Notes: a model not told the origin generated them from the sequence alone. A stretch of DNA of 14,828 nt from Spongospora subterranea (GCA_900404475.1 OUQQ01000523.1:1-14828), one strand, 5' to 3'; positions 1-10,800 are shown, numbered from the stretch's first letter. Program-made: numbers and translations.

Positions 1-159
1 CTAAAACAGAACTACCTAAAACGAGTGTTCTAAACGTGAACTTGATGAAGAGTGTGTTGTATTGAGTCATAGTTAGCAGGTCATAGGGCAGTAGGGCACA
101 TGACCTGCGTAAAGTAAAAAAACTTAAAAATAGTAGAAAATAGGCGATTCTTACGCCTC
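1..159. other. left-edge non-coding stretch
   Basis: No open frame of useful length or recognisable RNA gene is visible here. The stretch is AT-rich with scattered stops in all frames. It probably holds the promoter or 5' leader of the small gene that follows, or the tail of a gene to the left. Confidence 0.4.
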
Positions 160-442
160 ATGATGAAAGTCACCCACAAAACTGAGTATGACCGATTTTT
201 GTTGAAATTATCCGCTAGAATTGAAACAGATGCATTCAATGTTCGTTAGAAATGGCAGAAGAACGGAAGTCCATGTTCGAACGAATCTAACAAATTTGCA
301 GCGAATCGGCATGATACAGGCCTTATTAATGGACGTCAATGATGGAGAATTGCGGAGCCATAAAGAAACAGCAGTCAAATTTGGCTTCCGACAAAGACTA
401 TCCCGTTTTCATCTCAAGTCCGTAACGCAAAAAGCGGCGTGA
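160..442 (+). CDS. small two-exon hypothetical protein, ~73 aa
   Basis: I do not recognise this protein. Exon 160-240 begins with tandem ATGs (160 and 163) and joins exon 302-442 through a 61-nt GT-AG intron (241-301, donor gttcgt, acceptor tttgcag). The phase is clean and the stop is TGA at 440-442. The product would be a small basic protein with no evident signal peptide or membrane span; its C-terminal half is rich in Arg, Lys and Leu. An alternative is an unspliced 70-aa frame from an ATG at 230 that reads straight through the proposed intron. The intron length matches the rest of the window, which favours splicing. The stop lies only 39 nt before the methyltransferase ATG on the same strand, and no AATAAA-like hexamer is seen between them. 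It could also be the last exons of a gene starting to the left, or 5' exons of the next gene. Confidence 0.4.
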
Positions 443-481
443 AACGTGATCTGTAAATTTGCGTCAAAGTGTAACGGCAAG

Positions 482-1630
482 ATGGCCGTAACCGAATTGC
501 CACTGGCGTTCAGACAATTCTTGAGCAATAATGGAATATGCCATGAGCATTATCAAGGACAAGTTAATGCTGATGTCCCTAGGTTTATCCGACTGAATCC
601 ATTTGAAGTCATTGACCTTTGTCAACTGGCCGCTCAGCTGGGCTGCGTTATTGTCCCCACAGTTCTGTCCGATTTTTTCGCTCTTCCTGGGCACGTCAAG
701 ATCGCCACATTGGACTCTTATATCAGTGGCCAATTTTATGGTATTGATCTTGCGTCAGGTGAGTGTTTTAAAAAATATACGACCCATCCCTGTTTTGAGG
801 CCTGTGTCAGGCATTGCTGTCGATAACCTCGATCTCGAGAGTTTGACCGCTAACGATGTTTCGGTATTGGATTTATGCTGTGCACCTGGGGCCAAACTTT
901 CTATGATCTGTGATCGCCTTGGGCGTCGCGGCCATGTTGTCGGCGTTGACATCAATCAATCTCGTCTGAACGTAACTTGTCGGCAGTTTCGCGAAAAGTA
1001 CTCCATGTGCTCAGTGCCAGGTCGGGCCGATTTCAAGTTTGATTTGATCTGTGCCAGTGGAGTCGGATTCGCAATGACAGAACGTTCCTTATTCGACTTT
1101 GTAGTTGTCGATGCGGAATGCACCCATGATGGGTCCCTGAAAGTAACGCGATGTGCAATCAATATCTGTTGTTTTGCATTAATTCCGCTGATTCTGTATA
1201 GCATATCGTTAAGTTTTGTGCCAATGGCTGGGACATGTTTGAGAAGCGATTTTTGAATCCGGAAAGAATTGCCGAGATCACTCAGCTCCAGCGACAATTG
1301 ATATTATCGGGGTTCCACCTCCTTCGACATGGCGGTGTTCTCATTTACTCGACTTGCAGGTTTGTCTAGTGCTTGTGGCTTCACTATCTCACTCTTATCT
1401 GAAATAATGTGAAATACTCTAGTTTTTGCGTCGCGCAAAACGAGGACATTGTTAGATGGTTGTTGGAAACGGAGCCGAGCGCCACGATGCTGCCGTTGTC
1501 CGACTCCACCGTATCTATATCAAGTCCTGGTCATAATCTTCCTCTAGCTAGGAGACTGGATCCTATTTTCTCCAATACCAGCGCTTTATTTATTGCCAAA
1601 ATTAGAAAATCACCATTTCATTCCAATTAA
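482..1630 (+). CDS. NSUN-family RNA cytosine-C5 methyltransferase, 324 aa
   Basis: CDS join(482..758, 811..1142, 1202..1359, 1423..1630), 975 nt and in phase. The three GT-AG introns are 52, 59 and 63 nt. The ATG at 482 has a strong context (aagATGg). It is a SAM-dependent RsmB/NOL1-type enzyme of the class that methylates cytosine C5 in tRNA or rRNA. Seen directly: an N-terminal RFIRLNP segment typical of the family, a SAM-binding motif DLCCAPGAK (residues 113-121), VVVDAECTHDG with the motif IV cysteine (C196) but with the usual Pro-Cys-Ser-Gly core altered, and YSTCSF with the motif VI catalytic cysteine (C255). The length suits a compact member. No PUA domain is visible, so which paralogue (NSUN3/4/5/6 or a lineage-specific one) cannot be fixed. 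The gene is convergent with RFC2 and its stop overlaps a poly(A)-type hexamer. Confidence 0.88.
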
Positions 1631-1631
1631 A
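1626..1631 (+). terminator. poly(A) signal ATTAAA overlapping the methyltransferase stop
   Basis: ATTAAA contains the whole TAA stop (1628-1630). The convergent RFC2 stop begins 58 nt downstream, so the 3' UTR must be very short or overlap RFC2. Confidence 0.5.
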
Positions 1632-1687
1632 CACGTCTATTGTTTCGAATGCCTCGTTTGATCCATCTGGTGTTAGACAAGTATAGG

Positions 1688-1693
1688 TTTATT
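1688..1693 (-). terminator. poly(A) signal AATAAA overlapping the RFC2 stop
   Basis: On the minus strand AATAAA spans the RFC2 TAA stop (1691-1689). A second AATAAA lies ten bases upstream inside the last codons (1703-1698). The gap to the convergent methyltransferase stop is 58 nt, so the two 3' ends are back to back. Confidence 0.6.
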
Positions 1694-3023
1694 CAAGTTT
1701 ATTTCCTGATGCTAAAAGCGTCAGCTTTGAGACTAATCCACTCAATTGCACGATTGTGTCAAGACCGTTTGCGATACGAAGATGGGAAAATCCGATTTCT
1801 CTGATGAAGGCTAACTTCATTCCGGGGTCCATGTCGGCCGTTTTCACAACCCGAAATAGGGTCGTGACAATATCAATCGCCGCATATCCTTGCATGGACA
1901 GCCCTAGAGAGTCTGTCAAAATTGATTTAACGAGAAATTGATTATGACAGAACCTTGTAGACTGGATAACGCCTCACGAATACCACCTTGTATACATTGT
2001 GATAATAAATACTGCAATACTTTTGGATGTGGCTGATCACAGACTTTGAACACATTCTCAGCGTTGATCATGCCGAATCCAGCGTGGGTCGATTGCAAGT
2101 TGTTGAGCGCGTTGCGCATATCACCTTCGGCGGTGAAGAGGATCGCTTCTAGCCCATCTGGAGTATACGTCGTTATGCCTTCCTTCTTCAGAACATCTAA
2201 CAATCTCGACAACACCTCCTCATCAGAAAGGCGCGTATATCGAAGAATAGCGCAACGACCTAGGGCAGGGTTAGACGCAAAAGCCGATACCAAAACCCAA
2301 ACTTTTTTCACACTTTGGATAGGCTCAATAATTTTGCTGGATATATTACAGGCAAGGGCAAATCGGGTGGTGTCTGAATACAATTCCATTGTGCGCCTAA
2401 GGGCTTGCTGTGCACCCGTCGTCATACTATCTGCTTCATCAAGGATGACGATTTTGTGGCGATTAGGAGGGAGACCGGCAACTCGCTGCTGAGCAAACTG
2501 CTTGATAGTATTGCGAACCACATCGATACCGCTAATACCATATTCAACGATTGGGATATTTTCAAAGATGAGTTATTGAACAAACCGGTCATCGGATGCG
2601 TTTAGTTCAAGAACTGCGGATTTGAGATTTGTTCCTAGTAACTCTCGCGCCAAGCACATAATGCTTGTAGTTTTTCCAGTTCCAGGAGGCCCTGCAATCA
2701 TGATATTTGGAACATTGCCATCCTTGGCGATAATCTACCGAGAAACTCCATTAAGCAATAAATGAGATAGGATCGCAATTCCGCACCTTCAGTCGATTAA
2801 CGGTGGGTTCATTGCCGACAACATCATCCAAGACTCGAGGCCTGTATTTCTCGAGCCACGGTTCCTCCATCTGCCCTTGAGGGACTGTCTTGGGCCGGCC
2901 ACTGTCTATCGCCATATTTGATGAGGACGACGTCATGCTTTTCTCTAGCGCCTTCACGTCAACCTCGTTAGGGTGAAATAGGTCAAACTCCGCACCCAAT
3001 CCGCTCACAAATCCAATCATCAT
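1689..3023 (-). CDS. RFC2: replication factor C subunit 2 (RFC40), clamp loader, 377 aa
   Basis: CDS complement(join(1689..1912, 1954..2259, 2314..2531, 2586..2734, 2787..3023)), 1,134 nt and in phase, with introns of 41, 54, 54 and 52 nt. RFC is the five-subunit AAA+ ATPase that loads PCNA onto primer-template junctions in the nucleus. Seen: EPWLEKYRP near the N-terminus, Walker A GPPGTGKT (residues 94-101), [15 protein letters not shown], Walker B ILDEAD (158-163), [20 protein letters not shown], the arginine-finger SRC box (202-204), and the C-terminal collar helices. The recalled alignment to human RFC2 is close over the whole length and fits RFC2 better than RFC4 or RFC5. The 54-nt intron ending at 2260 is open in frame and would add 18 spurious residues inside the SRC box if retained. 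The first ATG after an in-frame stop is at 3023. A shorter start at residue 30 is possible, because the first 50 or so residues are unconserved. Confidence 0.95.
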
Positions 3024-4127
3024 GTAGTTATCTGTGTAGGTCGTGATCTTGTCGCTCGCTTGGTATCATTGTTATTCGCCAGTTTTTTGTAAGGTAGAAA
3101 GATCGACTGACGAAAGCCTGAGCAAACACTTCGTCAAATATTCTTTCCAGTTCTGATTTATGACCTGGTTGACCTTTTCACCTTCAAAAAGTAATGGTTC
3201 AGGTTTCCCACATAATCGGTATCTATACAACGCTGCCGAAACTTTTCATTGATTTCGGCTGAGTTGTTTCAATAACGACATTATTATTTGCAATACCTGT
3301 TAGTGTAAGAGAGTTTGACTACCTAGGCGACGTACGGCACAACTTGATAGTTCGCTATTCTGCAAATACTGTTGCTTTATTGTTATGAATAAATTTGGGA
3401 GTAAAAATCAGTTAGGCAGCGGTCAAAAAGCTAATCCGTTATCGTCAAGCAACTACCAGATGCAATCCACTTTCTGTGTTTGGAGGTTTTATAGATAATG
3501 ATGCTGAGTTGGTACTGTACTTCAAAATTTGTACGCTAACTTCGAAAGGAGAGTGTGTTTTTTTGCGTCAAATTATTTAATCACAACCTCATTCCCTGAA
3601 GGATAGTCCGATTCGTTTTGGAAATCAAAAGCGCCACGGTTTCAAATAATCCGCGTATAATGTTGAAGAGAGAATACCTTCACGTTGTCTGCAGGACTAA
3701 TGTTGATAGCAGCAGATTTTCTGTTAAGACTACCATATTATAGAATTGTAGGGAATTAACGGTAAAAGAACGGGTGGAGGACCTGATATAATGGGGTTTA
3801 CATTTTGCCAACAGTCTCGGCCAATTGCAACATGTCGCCGTGACATGCCCCTCGTGCTACAGTACAGTTTTCGTACAGTGTACAGTGGGAGCAACGCCAA
3901 CTCCAAAGCTACAATGTCGAAACCACACTTCTCTTCTCTATTCGATTCGTATTTATGTCAGGGGTCAGTCCGGCTTTGTTCTTGTTTATCAGGGAAAAGA
4001 ATGTCTACGATGTTCACCATAGAAGCTTGAGTGTAAACTCAAATTTCTGGGCGACATGCTGCCTTGGAAGGTTCAATTGCTATAGGCGCCTTGATCAACA
4101 AAAACCCCAAATTCGGTCACGTTGCAA

Positions 4128-4569
4128 CTTTCTTGAGTGTGAGTATTTACCCAAAGATTCACAGACATGAATTTATCATTTATGGGGCTTTCTTGCAGTT
4201 CAATAAGAAAAGAGTTTTTGTTTTTGTAAACTGTTTGTTCCAAGATGAGACAGTTTTCGATGACGCTTCGCTGTGCGCTCGTTGAACGAGGAAGAGTGAT
4301 ATACAAAACTGCGCGCAAATATTGCCGCATTTGTTGGAGTGCAATCANCTTTCTTGAGTGTGAGTATTTACCCAAAGATTCACAGACATGAATTTATCAT
4401 TTATGGGGCTTTCTTGCAGTTCAATAAGAAAAAGAGTTTTTGTTTTTGTAAACTGTTTGTTCCAAGATGAGACAGTTTTCGATGACGCTTCGCTGTGCGC
4501 TCGTTGAACGAGGAAGAGTGATATACAAAACTGCGCGCAAATATTGCCGCATTTGTTGGAGTGCAATCA
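4128..4569. repeat. 220-bp direct repeat flanking a single N (probable assembly duplication)
   Basis: Copy 1 is 4128-4347 (220 nt) and copy 2 is 4349-4569 (221 nt). Both start ctttcttgag and end gtgcaatca, and they are separated only by the N at 4348. The only difference I see is one extra A in a homopolymer in copy 2 (aagaaaag versus aagaaaaag, near 4208 and 4430). Copy 1 follows unique sequence on its left and copy 2 runs into unique sequence on its right. That is what two contig ends sharing an unmerged overlap would give. A real tandem duplication is the alternative. Confidence 0.85.
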
Positions 4570-4677
4570 ATCGGTTGTGAAGTTGTCTCCAGGATAGAGA
4601 CGGCGGGTTTGGCGGGCATCGCGCCCGAGGCTGGCTGGGTCTACCTTATTTTATAATCTCCCTCGATTACATATACG

Positions 4678-4713
4678 GACACTAAGACCCGATTACGTCT
4701 CGGTCCTGGTGTC
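4678..4713 (+). other. potential stem-loop upstream of the EP400-like gene
   Basis: Arms 4678-4689 (gacactaagacc) and 4702-4713 (ggtcctggtgtc) pair at 11 of 12 positions, including one G-T pair, around a 12-nt loop. It lies about 110 nt before the ATG. It may be an RNA structure in the 5' leader or chance; no known RNA family was recognised. Confidence 0.3.
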
Positions 4714-4820
4714 ATTCGTCGAGTTTATTGTGTAAAGAGGACGATTGCCCAAAGCCGTATGTACTACAGTGCATATTCATCTTGCTACTTATTTTGCATT
4801 AGATCATCACAATATTGTTT

Positions 4821-7800
4821 ATGGATCCAAATAGACGTCCTGCAGATGTGACAATGCGACTAACTGGATCAAATTTTGGTGGTGATCGGTCTCGAATTGC
4901 CACCGCTGCACAATTAAGAAATGCTTTGGCGAAACTTCGCATCAGGTCTTTTGAAACCAAATCATATTTTCCCGGTTGCGCTAACACCTTGCGTGTAGGC
5001 GAGGATTATTGAACCATGAACTTAATTCATTAATTACAGAGATGGGTCCGCCTCAAATATCTACGGATATTTCGACAACTATTGTTGGATCATCGCTGTC
5101 GGTCAACACCGACGTAAATGTTGGGGAGAACGCAGCGCAGGTCTCGAGTCAAAATGCATCTTCTACTGGACCATCTGTGTCCAAGACTGATCAGAATAAC
5201 CAACAAACAACCGCTGTACCTGCTGTTAAACCAGTGGTCTATTCAAATCTGCAACAAGCTTATTTGAGGCAAACTAGCCCGGACGATCTCGAGGAGCTGA
5301 TAAAGCAGCGCAATGCAGTCCAAGAGAAGTTGTTGAATTTTCAGAAGAATGCAGGGAAACGGTTGCCAGCTCCAAAGGAACCCCCGAGGTTGAGAACCAA
5401 CTGGGATTGTTTACTAGACGAAATGAAGTGGATGGCGTCTGATTTTGATCAAGAATTTGTGTGGAAGCGCACTTGTGCCCTCAATGTAGCTTACAAAGCT
5501 CAGAAACATGTGGAAAGGAGAACTTTACGCCGCAAGACCGTGGAGTTTGCCGAAATCGCATCTCGCAGAAATGTGGCTCGTACACTTTCTGCTGCAGTAT
5601 CTAATTTCTGGAAGCAAATTAGCCTTTTAAACAAGTTAAAAGAGGATTCTTATCCTGTAGAATGCTTCGTCACCAGGGCTGATAAGTATTCGTCTCCCGT
5701 AACTAATGATTTAGTGATTGATTCAAGCGCTATACACAAGGTTAGCCGTTATTGTATTTTTAAAATGTGTATTTTTGACTGCTGTTTTACTCAGACTCTT
5801 CGGAATAGTTTCATCGATGATCGGGTCATCTGTTACGGTGACTATCCAGGTTGAATCTCCAAGTTACGTTCAAAATTTTCTGAAATTGGTTTTTTAGAAG
5901 TTTCCAAGTTGCAAAATGTCGATAAACGGAGTTTTTTCAAGCAAGTAGTTGCAGCGCGTAAGTCCCAACCCCAAGGGCTGCTCAAGGCGTCGTGCCCCAG
6001 CGCAAAATATTCATCCTCTTGTGGCACCTCTTTACGTGATTACCAGGTTGTTGCTCTGGATTGGCTTTACAGCGTATCCGACCTTAATGCTGTGCTTGCT
6101 GACGATCCGGGCAAGAACTCTGTCGTTTCGCATTTGTTTTTTCTAACGTGTCTCAGGCCTAGGAAAGCACGTTGTCAGCGTAACGTTCCTGGCTAATCGT
6201 CCTTTGACGGCTGGCCGTCGGCACTTAATTATCGCGTCTCCTGCTTCAATCGACAGATGGCTCAACGAGTTCAACACTCGGTTTCCTTCCTTCACCACCG
6301 TAGTGTATAGTTCAAGGTAAAAACTCATTTTTGTTATGGGTAGTAGGACTCTAAGAACAGTTGTTGTCCAGTAACGCTGAACACAAGTCGACGCGGGCTG
6401 ATTTGGAAACCGCCTGCGTTTGTTTGACTACATTTCAGACAGCATCTACGGATGTGTTCATCCGCTCCGGATTGTGGGATTATATCATCATCGACGTTGC
6501 CGACCAGCTGTTTCCCGATTTTTCGGACAGTCATTGGGTACCGATTTTGTCGTTGGACGCTTCTCATCGTCTACTTCTGGCGACGGTTCACAATCAGGAA
6601 AATTCCAAAATGACATCTCTTCTATTGGAGTCATCGTTATTGCGTTTTATTGCAGCTGGTCTGTTTGAGTCTCTTGAAGACTTTAAGGTACAGAGGAGTT
6701 ATACGCTGTTGCGACCTGCTAAGGTCTCCATTAGTGCTGGGCTGATCAACAAAACGGGGTGTCAACCCCAGGACGACAGGATATATTTAAAAACGTTCAT
6801 TCTTTTCTCTCAGTTTTTGTTTTGCGGAGAACCGATGCTGAAGGTTCGTGCACAATTCAACATTGCTTTTATCGCTTCTGATATGAAGGTAGTTGCAGCG
6901 CAGCTTCCTTCATCAACGGATGAGATCTTTTTCTGCGAACAATCACAAAGGCAGAGTAAGCTTTGCAGTCGATTGCTACCAACTGATGCGAACTCGCTTG
7001 ATCTGCGATATGTCCTCCATCTTGTGATGAAGTTGCACCAGGCAAACTTATCTATCCCTGTTAGTAGTCGCTTTTTCTGATCACAATTTGTGTAGATCTG
7101 CGCTCACCCAGATATTGTGGATCCATTACCTGAACGGGATTCAGTATATTTGGATGTCTTTCCGTATATTCCAAAAATGTTTTCCAACATTATCGAGTAT
7201 AAGCCATTTTCCTACGTTTCCAAGAAGTTCATCACTGCGATTGCTGACGTGCAAATCGCTCCCTCTCGCCAGTCAATTGGATCACCTGTCAAAATGAATG
7301 TTGTTTCTACCCGGACACTCCCGTCAACGTCTCCCCTTTACGAAAATGCATTGAGATCATGCTTTGTCTCGCTTAATCTTGCGCGAATGCCATATACTCC
7401 TGAAGAATTTCATTCTAATACTGTTATCGATGTGAAACCAGTTCCATGTTTCGTCGCATTGTCAATATCAGAAATGTTTGAAGGGGCCGCATCCCTCTCT
7501 TCTATTTACCCTAGGTTCATTTCTCCAGTCATCTCGAGACCTTTTTTCGGAGATGGCATAGCCCTCAAGCACGACATCGTACCTGTCACCGATTACTCTG
7601 GCAGTCTTGTGATTGACGAATTCTGTAGGGACAGGCTACTTTCCCTGCGCCGGTTTCTTCCTGTTTCCATCGTTATTCTACGACTGCTAAGTTGCAACTA
7701 TTGGGAGTTTCCCTTAAGAATCTATTGCAACATGGTCGTCGTGTGATCATCATTGCACAGACTTCCGAAACAATCGATGTTGTGGAGTCGTTTTTACGTC

Positions 7801-10800
7801 AACATAGACATTCATATGTAATTACGTTTTATGAAATCTTTTGGGTCAGGCGATTCTGAGTTTGTGTTTATCAACGTCTAGGCTAGGGATAAGCTCCCGA
7901 ATGAGCTTTGCGAAGTCAAAGCAAAATCTGTTCCGTCGGTAACGCTCTGCTCCACGAGGTCGCCATCAATGCATACATCAATGTTTTTAAAAAACTTCGA
8001 TTCGGCGATTCTGTTTCAGCATGATTGGAATCCTGTTGTTCAGTCTCAGGTTGGCTAAACATGTTACTATTGTCTCCTGATGGTTTCTGACTGTTTGGAA
8101 GGTTGAATGTTTGCTCTCTGCTGCCTCCAAGGCTTCCAGCTTCAGCATCATCAGGCTAATTTGCAAAGATACTGTTGACGAGTTTATTGCAAATAACAGA
8201 CATTCAGTAAGTTGATAATTAACCTTTATCCATTCACTCCAGCTAATATGCTGTACAGCCAATTTTTGAAGCAACTGACCCGTTGAATATTCTTCTTGGC
8301 TCGCAATCCCGTCCCTTATCAGCATGTCCTCCGGTATAAGTGGTTTTTCACCAAAAATTATTGCTGAAATACGCGGCAGGAACACGAAGTTAGCGCAGCT
8401 ATGACGCACGTAGAGACTGCTGTTGATAACCATCTCGGCCAAGTTAGTTTTGTTTGAATTTTTTTCTCTCGTTCTCATTATCTTTAGTTATTACTAAAAC
8501 GATTGCAAGCTTTTCCCGAGCAAAAGATGTTCGCTCTTCTTTCTCAACCAGACATGGAACGCTCTTGGTTGCTGGGTTCGGGACTTCGACCCTTTGAGGT
8601 ATTCCATAATGTTTGATATTTTTTTGATTGTGACTTTCGCGCGCAGTTGTGGGCCCTTCAAAACATCGCGCGTGATCCCAAATGGGTTTCTTCAACATGT
8701 TACGATTTTTCAGCGAAACGACCTCTCACTGCTGTCGATCAGCTTGCGAATGAACCAACCCGCGTGGATGATGAAAGCATGGCGGTGATTAGTAATGGAC
8801 CAATGTGTTTGAGTCAGGTACCTGCCAATTCTCGATTGGCGTTAACTCGGTTGCCTAAACAACGCAAGCACACGGCTAATATTAAGGTTTGCGTTCCTTG
8901 AGCTGTGATTCTAGTTTGTAGTAACGATGTACAGGAGTCAAGCCTGTTTCCCTGTGGCGTTGTCATCGCATCAGGGCATCTTCGCTCCCTCGAAACCGAG
9001 CCTGTTCTTTATTACCTAAAATCCAGAACTGGGTGTTTCGAAGCGCAAGTTCGCCGATTCGCTGATGAACACAAGCTCTTTCTTGAATCTTCCGTTATTG
9101 CTCCTCCGTCTATCCCAGAAAGGGTATTTTTTTTTATTTTGGGAGTTATTTTGTAATCTTTTTGATTAGGATGAACTTTTCATACCGTCTTCAACTGGTG
9201 AGGACGACCTCAACGATTTTAGCCAGTGGGGTCTGTTTGCATCGGTGGACAGCCTTTCCCGAATGTTTCGTGTGCGTACACCACAATCGCGAAAGAAAAA
9301 GACCAAAAAAGCTCGTCGTCGCGGTATTCGGTTGGCGAACGTAATTACGGATGAAAACAGTACATCAATCAAGGTTCGTATTTCGTATTCAAATGTAGCC
9401 GGGTTCAAGAGAAAGGCGTTAGAGCAAACCCCGACTTCAACTGCCGCTAAGAAGCCGCGAACCACAAATGAACCAGTCTCGGTTGCGGCGCAAGCAGCCC
9501 AGGCCGCTGGTCTTGTGGCCGCGTTTCAGATCAAGCCGATCACCATGGCTCATCCAGTGCCTTTCTCTGACGAAGAGGTTCGTATTTTGATCCTAGGCGA
9601 CTCCTTCGGCTGATCAAAATCTAGGATGTGCTTGTTGTTTGTGCTGTTATGCTGTTCGGCTCAAACTTTGTAATTGCTGCAAATTTTTTGGGTAAGTTTT
9701 CATGCTTCTGAACCTCGCAATGGCTAATGATCAGTTCCAGATTCCGATTTGATAGTTTGTGGCCGCCTTAGGACCGCAAAACAATGCGCTGAAAGGTACG
9801 CTCATTTGGTACGCCGGGGCAAAGAAGTCGGGGAGAAATTATGGGAGAAGTTAGAGGCGTCTTCTGAACCAGGTTGCAAATCGTGAACACTTTTGCATCC
9901 CATTCAATGATTGTTTAACGATTCTCAGTTCCTCCAATCCCGGGATGCGACCCGCAAACCGGATATCGCCAAGCATTGGATTGGTTGAGGCATAGGAGTC
10001 AGGTCAGGAATAAAGCAGCGAGTGAGGCGCTGTTTGAAACTGTTTCTAATGCAGTCAGAGGTAACAAACTTATCTGCTTATCGATCATGTCGATTATTAA
10101 AGCGCTTTTAGGCATTACCCAGCATAATTTGTTATGTAAGAAGGCGTTGCGGTCGCCTCTGGCCAGTCTTCCGGTTGAAGCTTTCAAGGAATCACTTGTC
10201 AGAGCACATGCTTCGCATTCATTGGCTCTAACGGCAGGGCATAAAAGTAATTTTACCACTGTTTGCCAATGTCTTTTGTTCCTGACAAGAGTTTAGGATT
10301 AATGATCCCTCCTTCCAACGTCGGTTCGACTTTAAGTCCACGGCAGATTGTGGAACTTCGAGCCCTGCGCGACAGAACTCTGGAGTCGAAAAAGATGGCA
10401 TCGATTCAGACTCCCCAACAGCTGATGAGCCCCGGCCTCCGACCTGGGCAAATGGTCCCGACCTCGATGGTGCCTGCTGCGCGATCAGTGTCTGCTCCGA
10501 TGGCATCTTCCCCGGTTTTAATGAGTAATTCTGGGTCTACCGCCGAGCCCCCTTCAATGTCTACTACTCCCACCATGGCCATCGTCAGCCAGAATGTAGA
10601 TTCTGCTGACTTGGAAATCGACGCCAACAACCAGTTCCTTTTGCGGCAATTGATGCAGAACCACCCCGCAATGAAACCCAGGTTATTGGCCATTTTGCGG
10701 CGATCTGACTTGACGCAAGCACAAAAAATGGAGACGGTGTTGGCGTTGTTTCAGGCTTCGGATGACAACATGCAGGTTGACGGTTCCCTCTCTACATCTT

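Larger units (their letters stand above)
3024..4820. other. 1.8-kb divergent intergenic region without a confident gene
   Basis: This lies between the divergent RFC2 and EP400-like starts and should hold both promoters. 3024-3780 is AT-rich with stops in all frames and shows no recognisable element. 3791-4030 carries short overlapping plus-strand frames; one has two CxxC pairs but no ATG. 4073-4330 carries a minus-strand 85-codon frame (see findings). 4128-4569 is the duplicated block around the single N. 4678-4713 can form a hairpin. No tRNA B-box, snRNA signature or transposase could be seen. Confidence 0.5.

Noticed and set aside
2046..2492. 148-codon plus-strand frame opposite RFC2
   Set aside because: The minus strand encodes clear RFC2 motifs over the same bases, so the plus frame is a shadow.
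3825..4022. Plus-strand frame with two CxxC pairs, like a small zinc-ribbon protein
   Set aside because: It has no ATG, no supported splice partner and spacing unlike LITAF or TFIIS-type ribbons. Two other plus frames are also open here.
4064..4285. Plus-strand 73-codon frame inside the duplicated block
   Set aside because: It has no recognisable family, is overlapped by a minus-strand frame, and lies in sequence distorted by the assembly join.
4499..4514. Short inverted repeat ctcgtt-g-aacgag as a hairpin or transposon end
   Set aside because: The 6-bp stem occurs in both copies only because the block is duplicated; it is too short to support a function.
4128..4569. Genuine tandem duplication or long terminal repeats of a mobile element
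   Set aside because: There is no internal element between the copies (only one N), no terminal inverted repeats and no target duplication. Contig overlap explains it better.
7850..7942. Plus-strand frame starting AILSLCLSTSRLGIS, resembling a helicase motif V segment
   Set aside because: It would need a 32-nt intron and ends in a stop before the next motif. The other frame from 7882 aligns over 50 residues with family spacing and a 64-nt intron.
7987..8478. 163-codon open frame on the minus strand
   Set aside because: It looks protein-like, but the plus strand here encodes recognisable helicase C-lobe pieces (ILFQHDWNPVV, IIRLICKDTVDEF) joined by phase-correct introns of 45-52 nt. The antisense frame is most simply a shadow.
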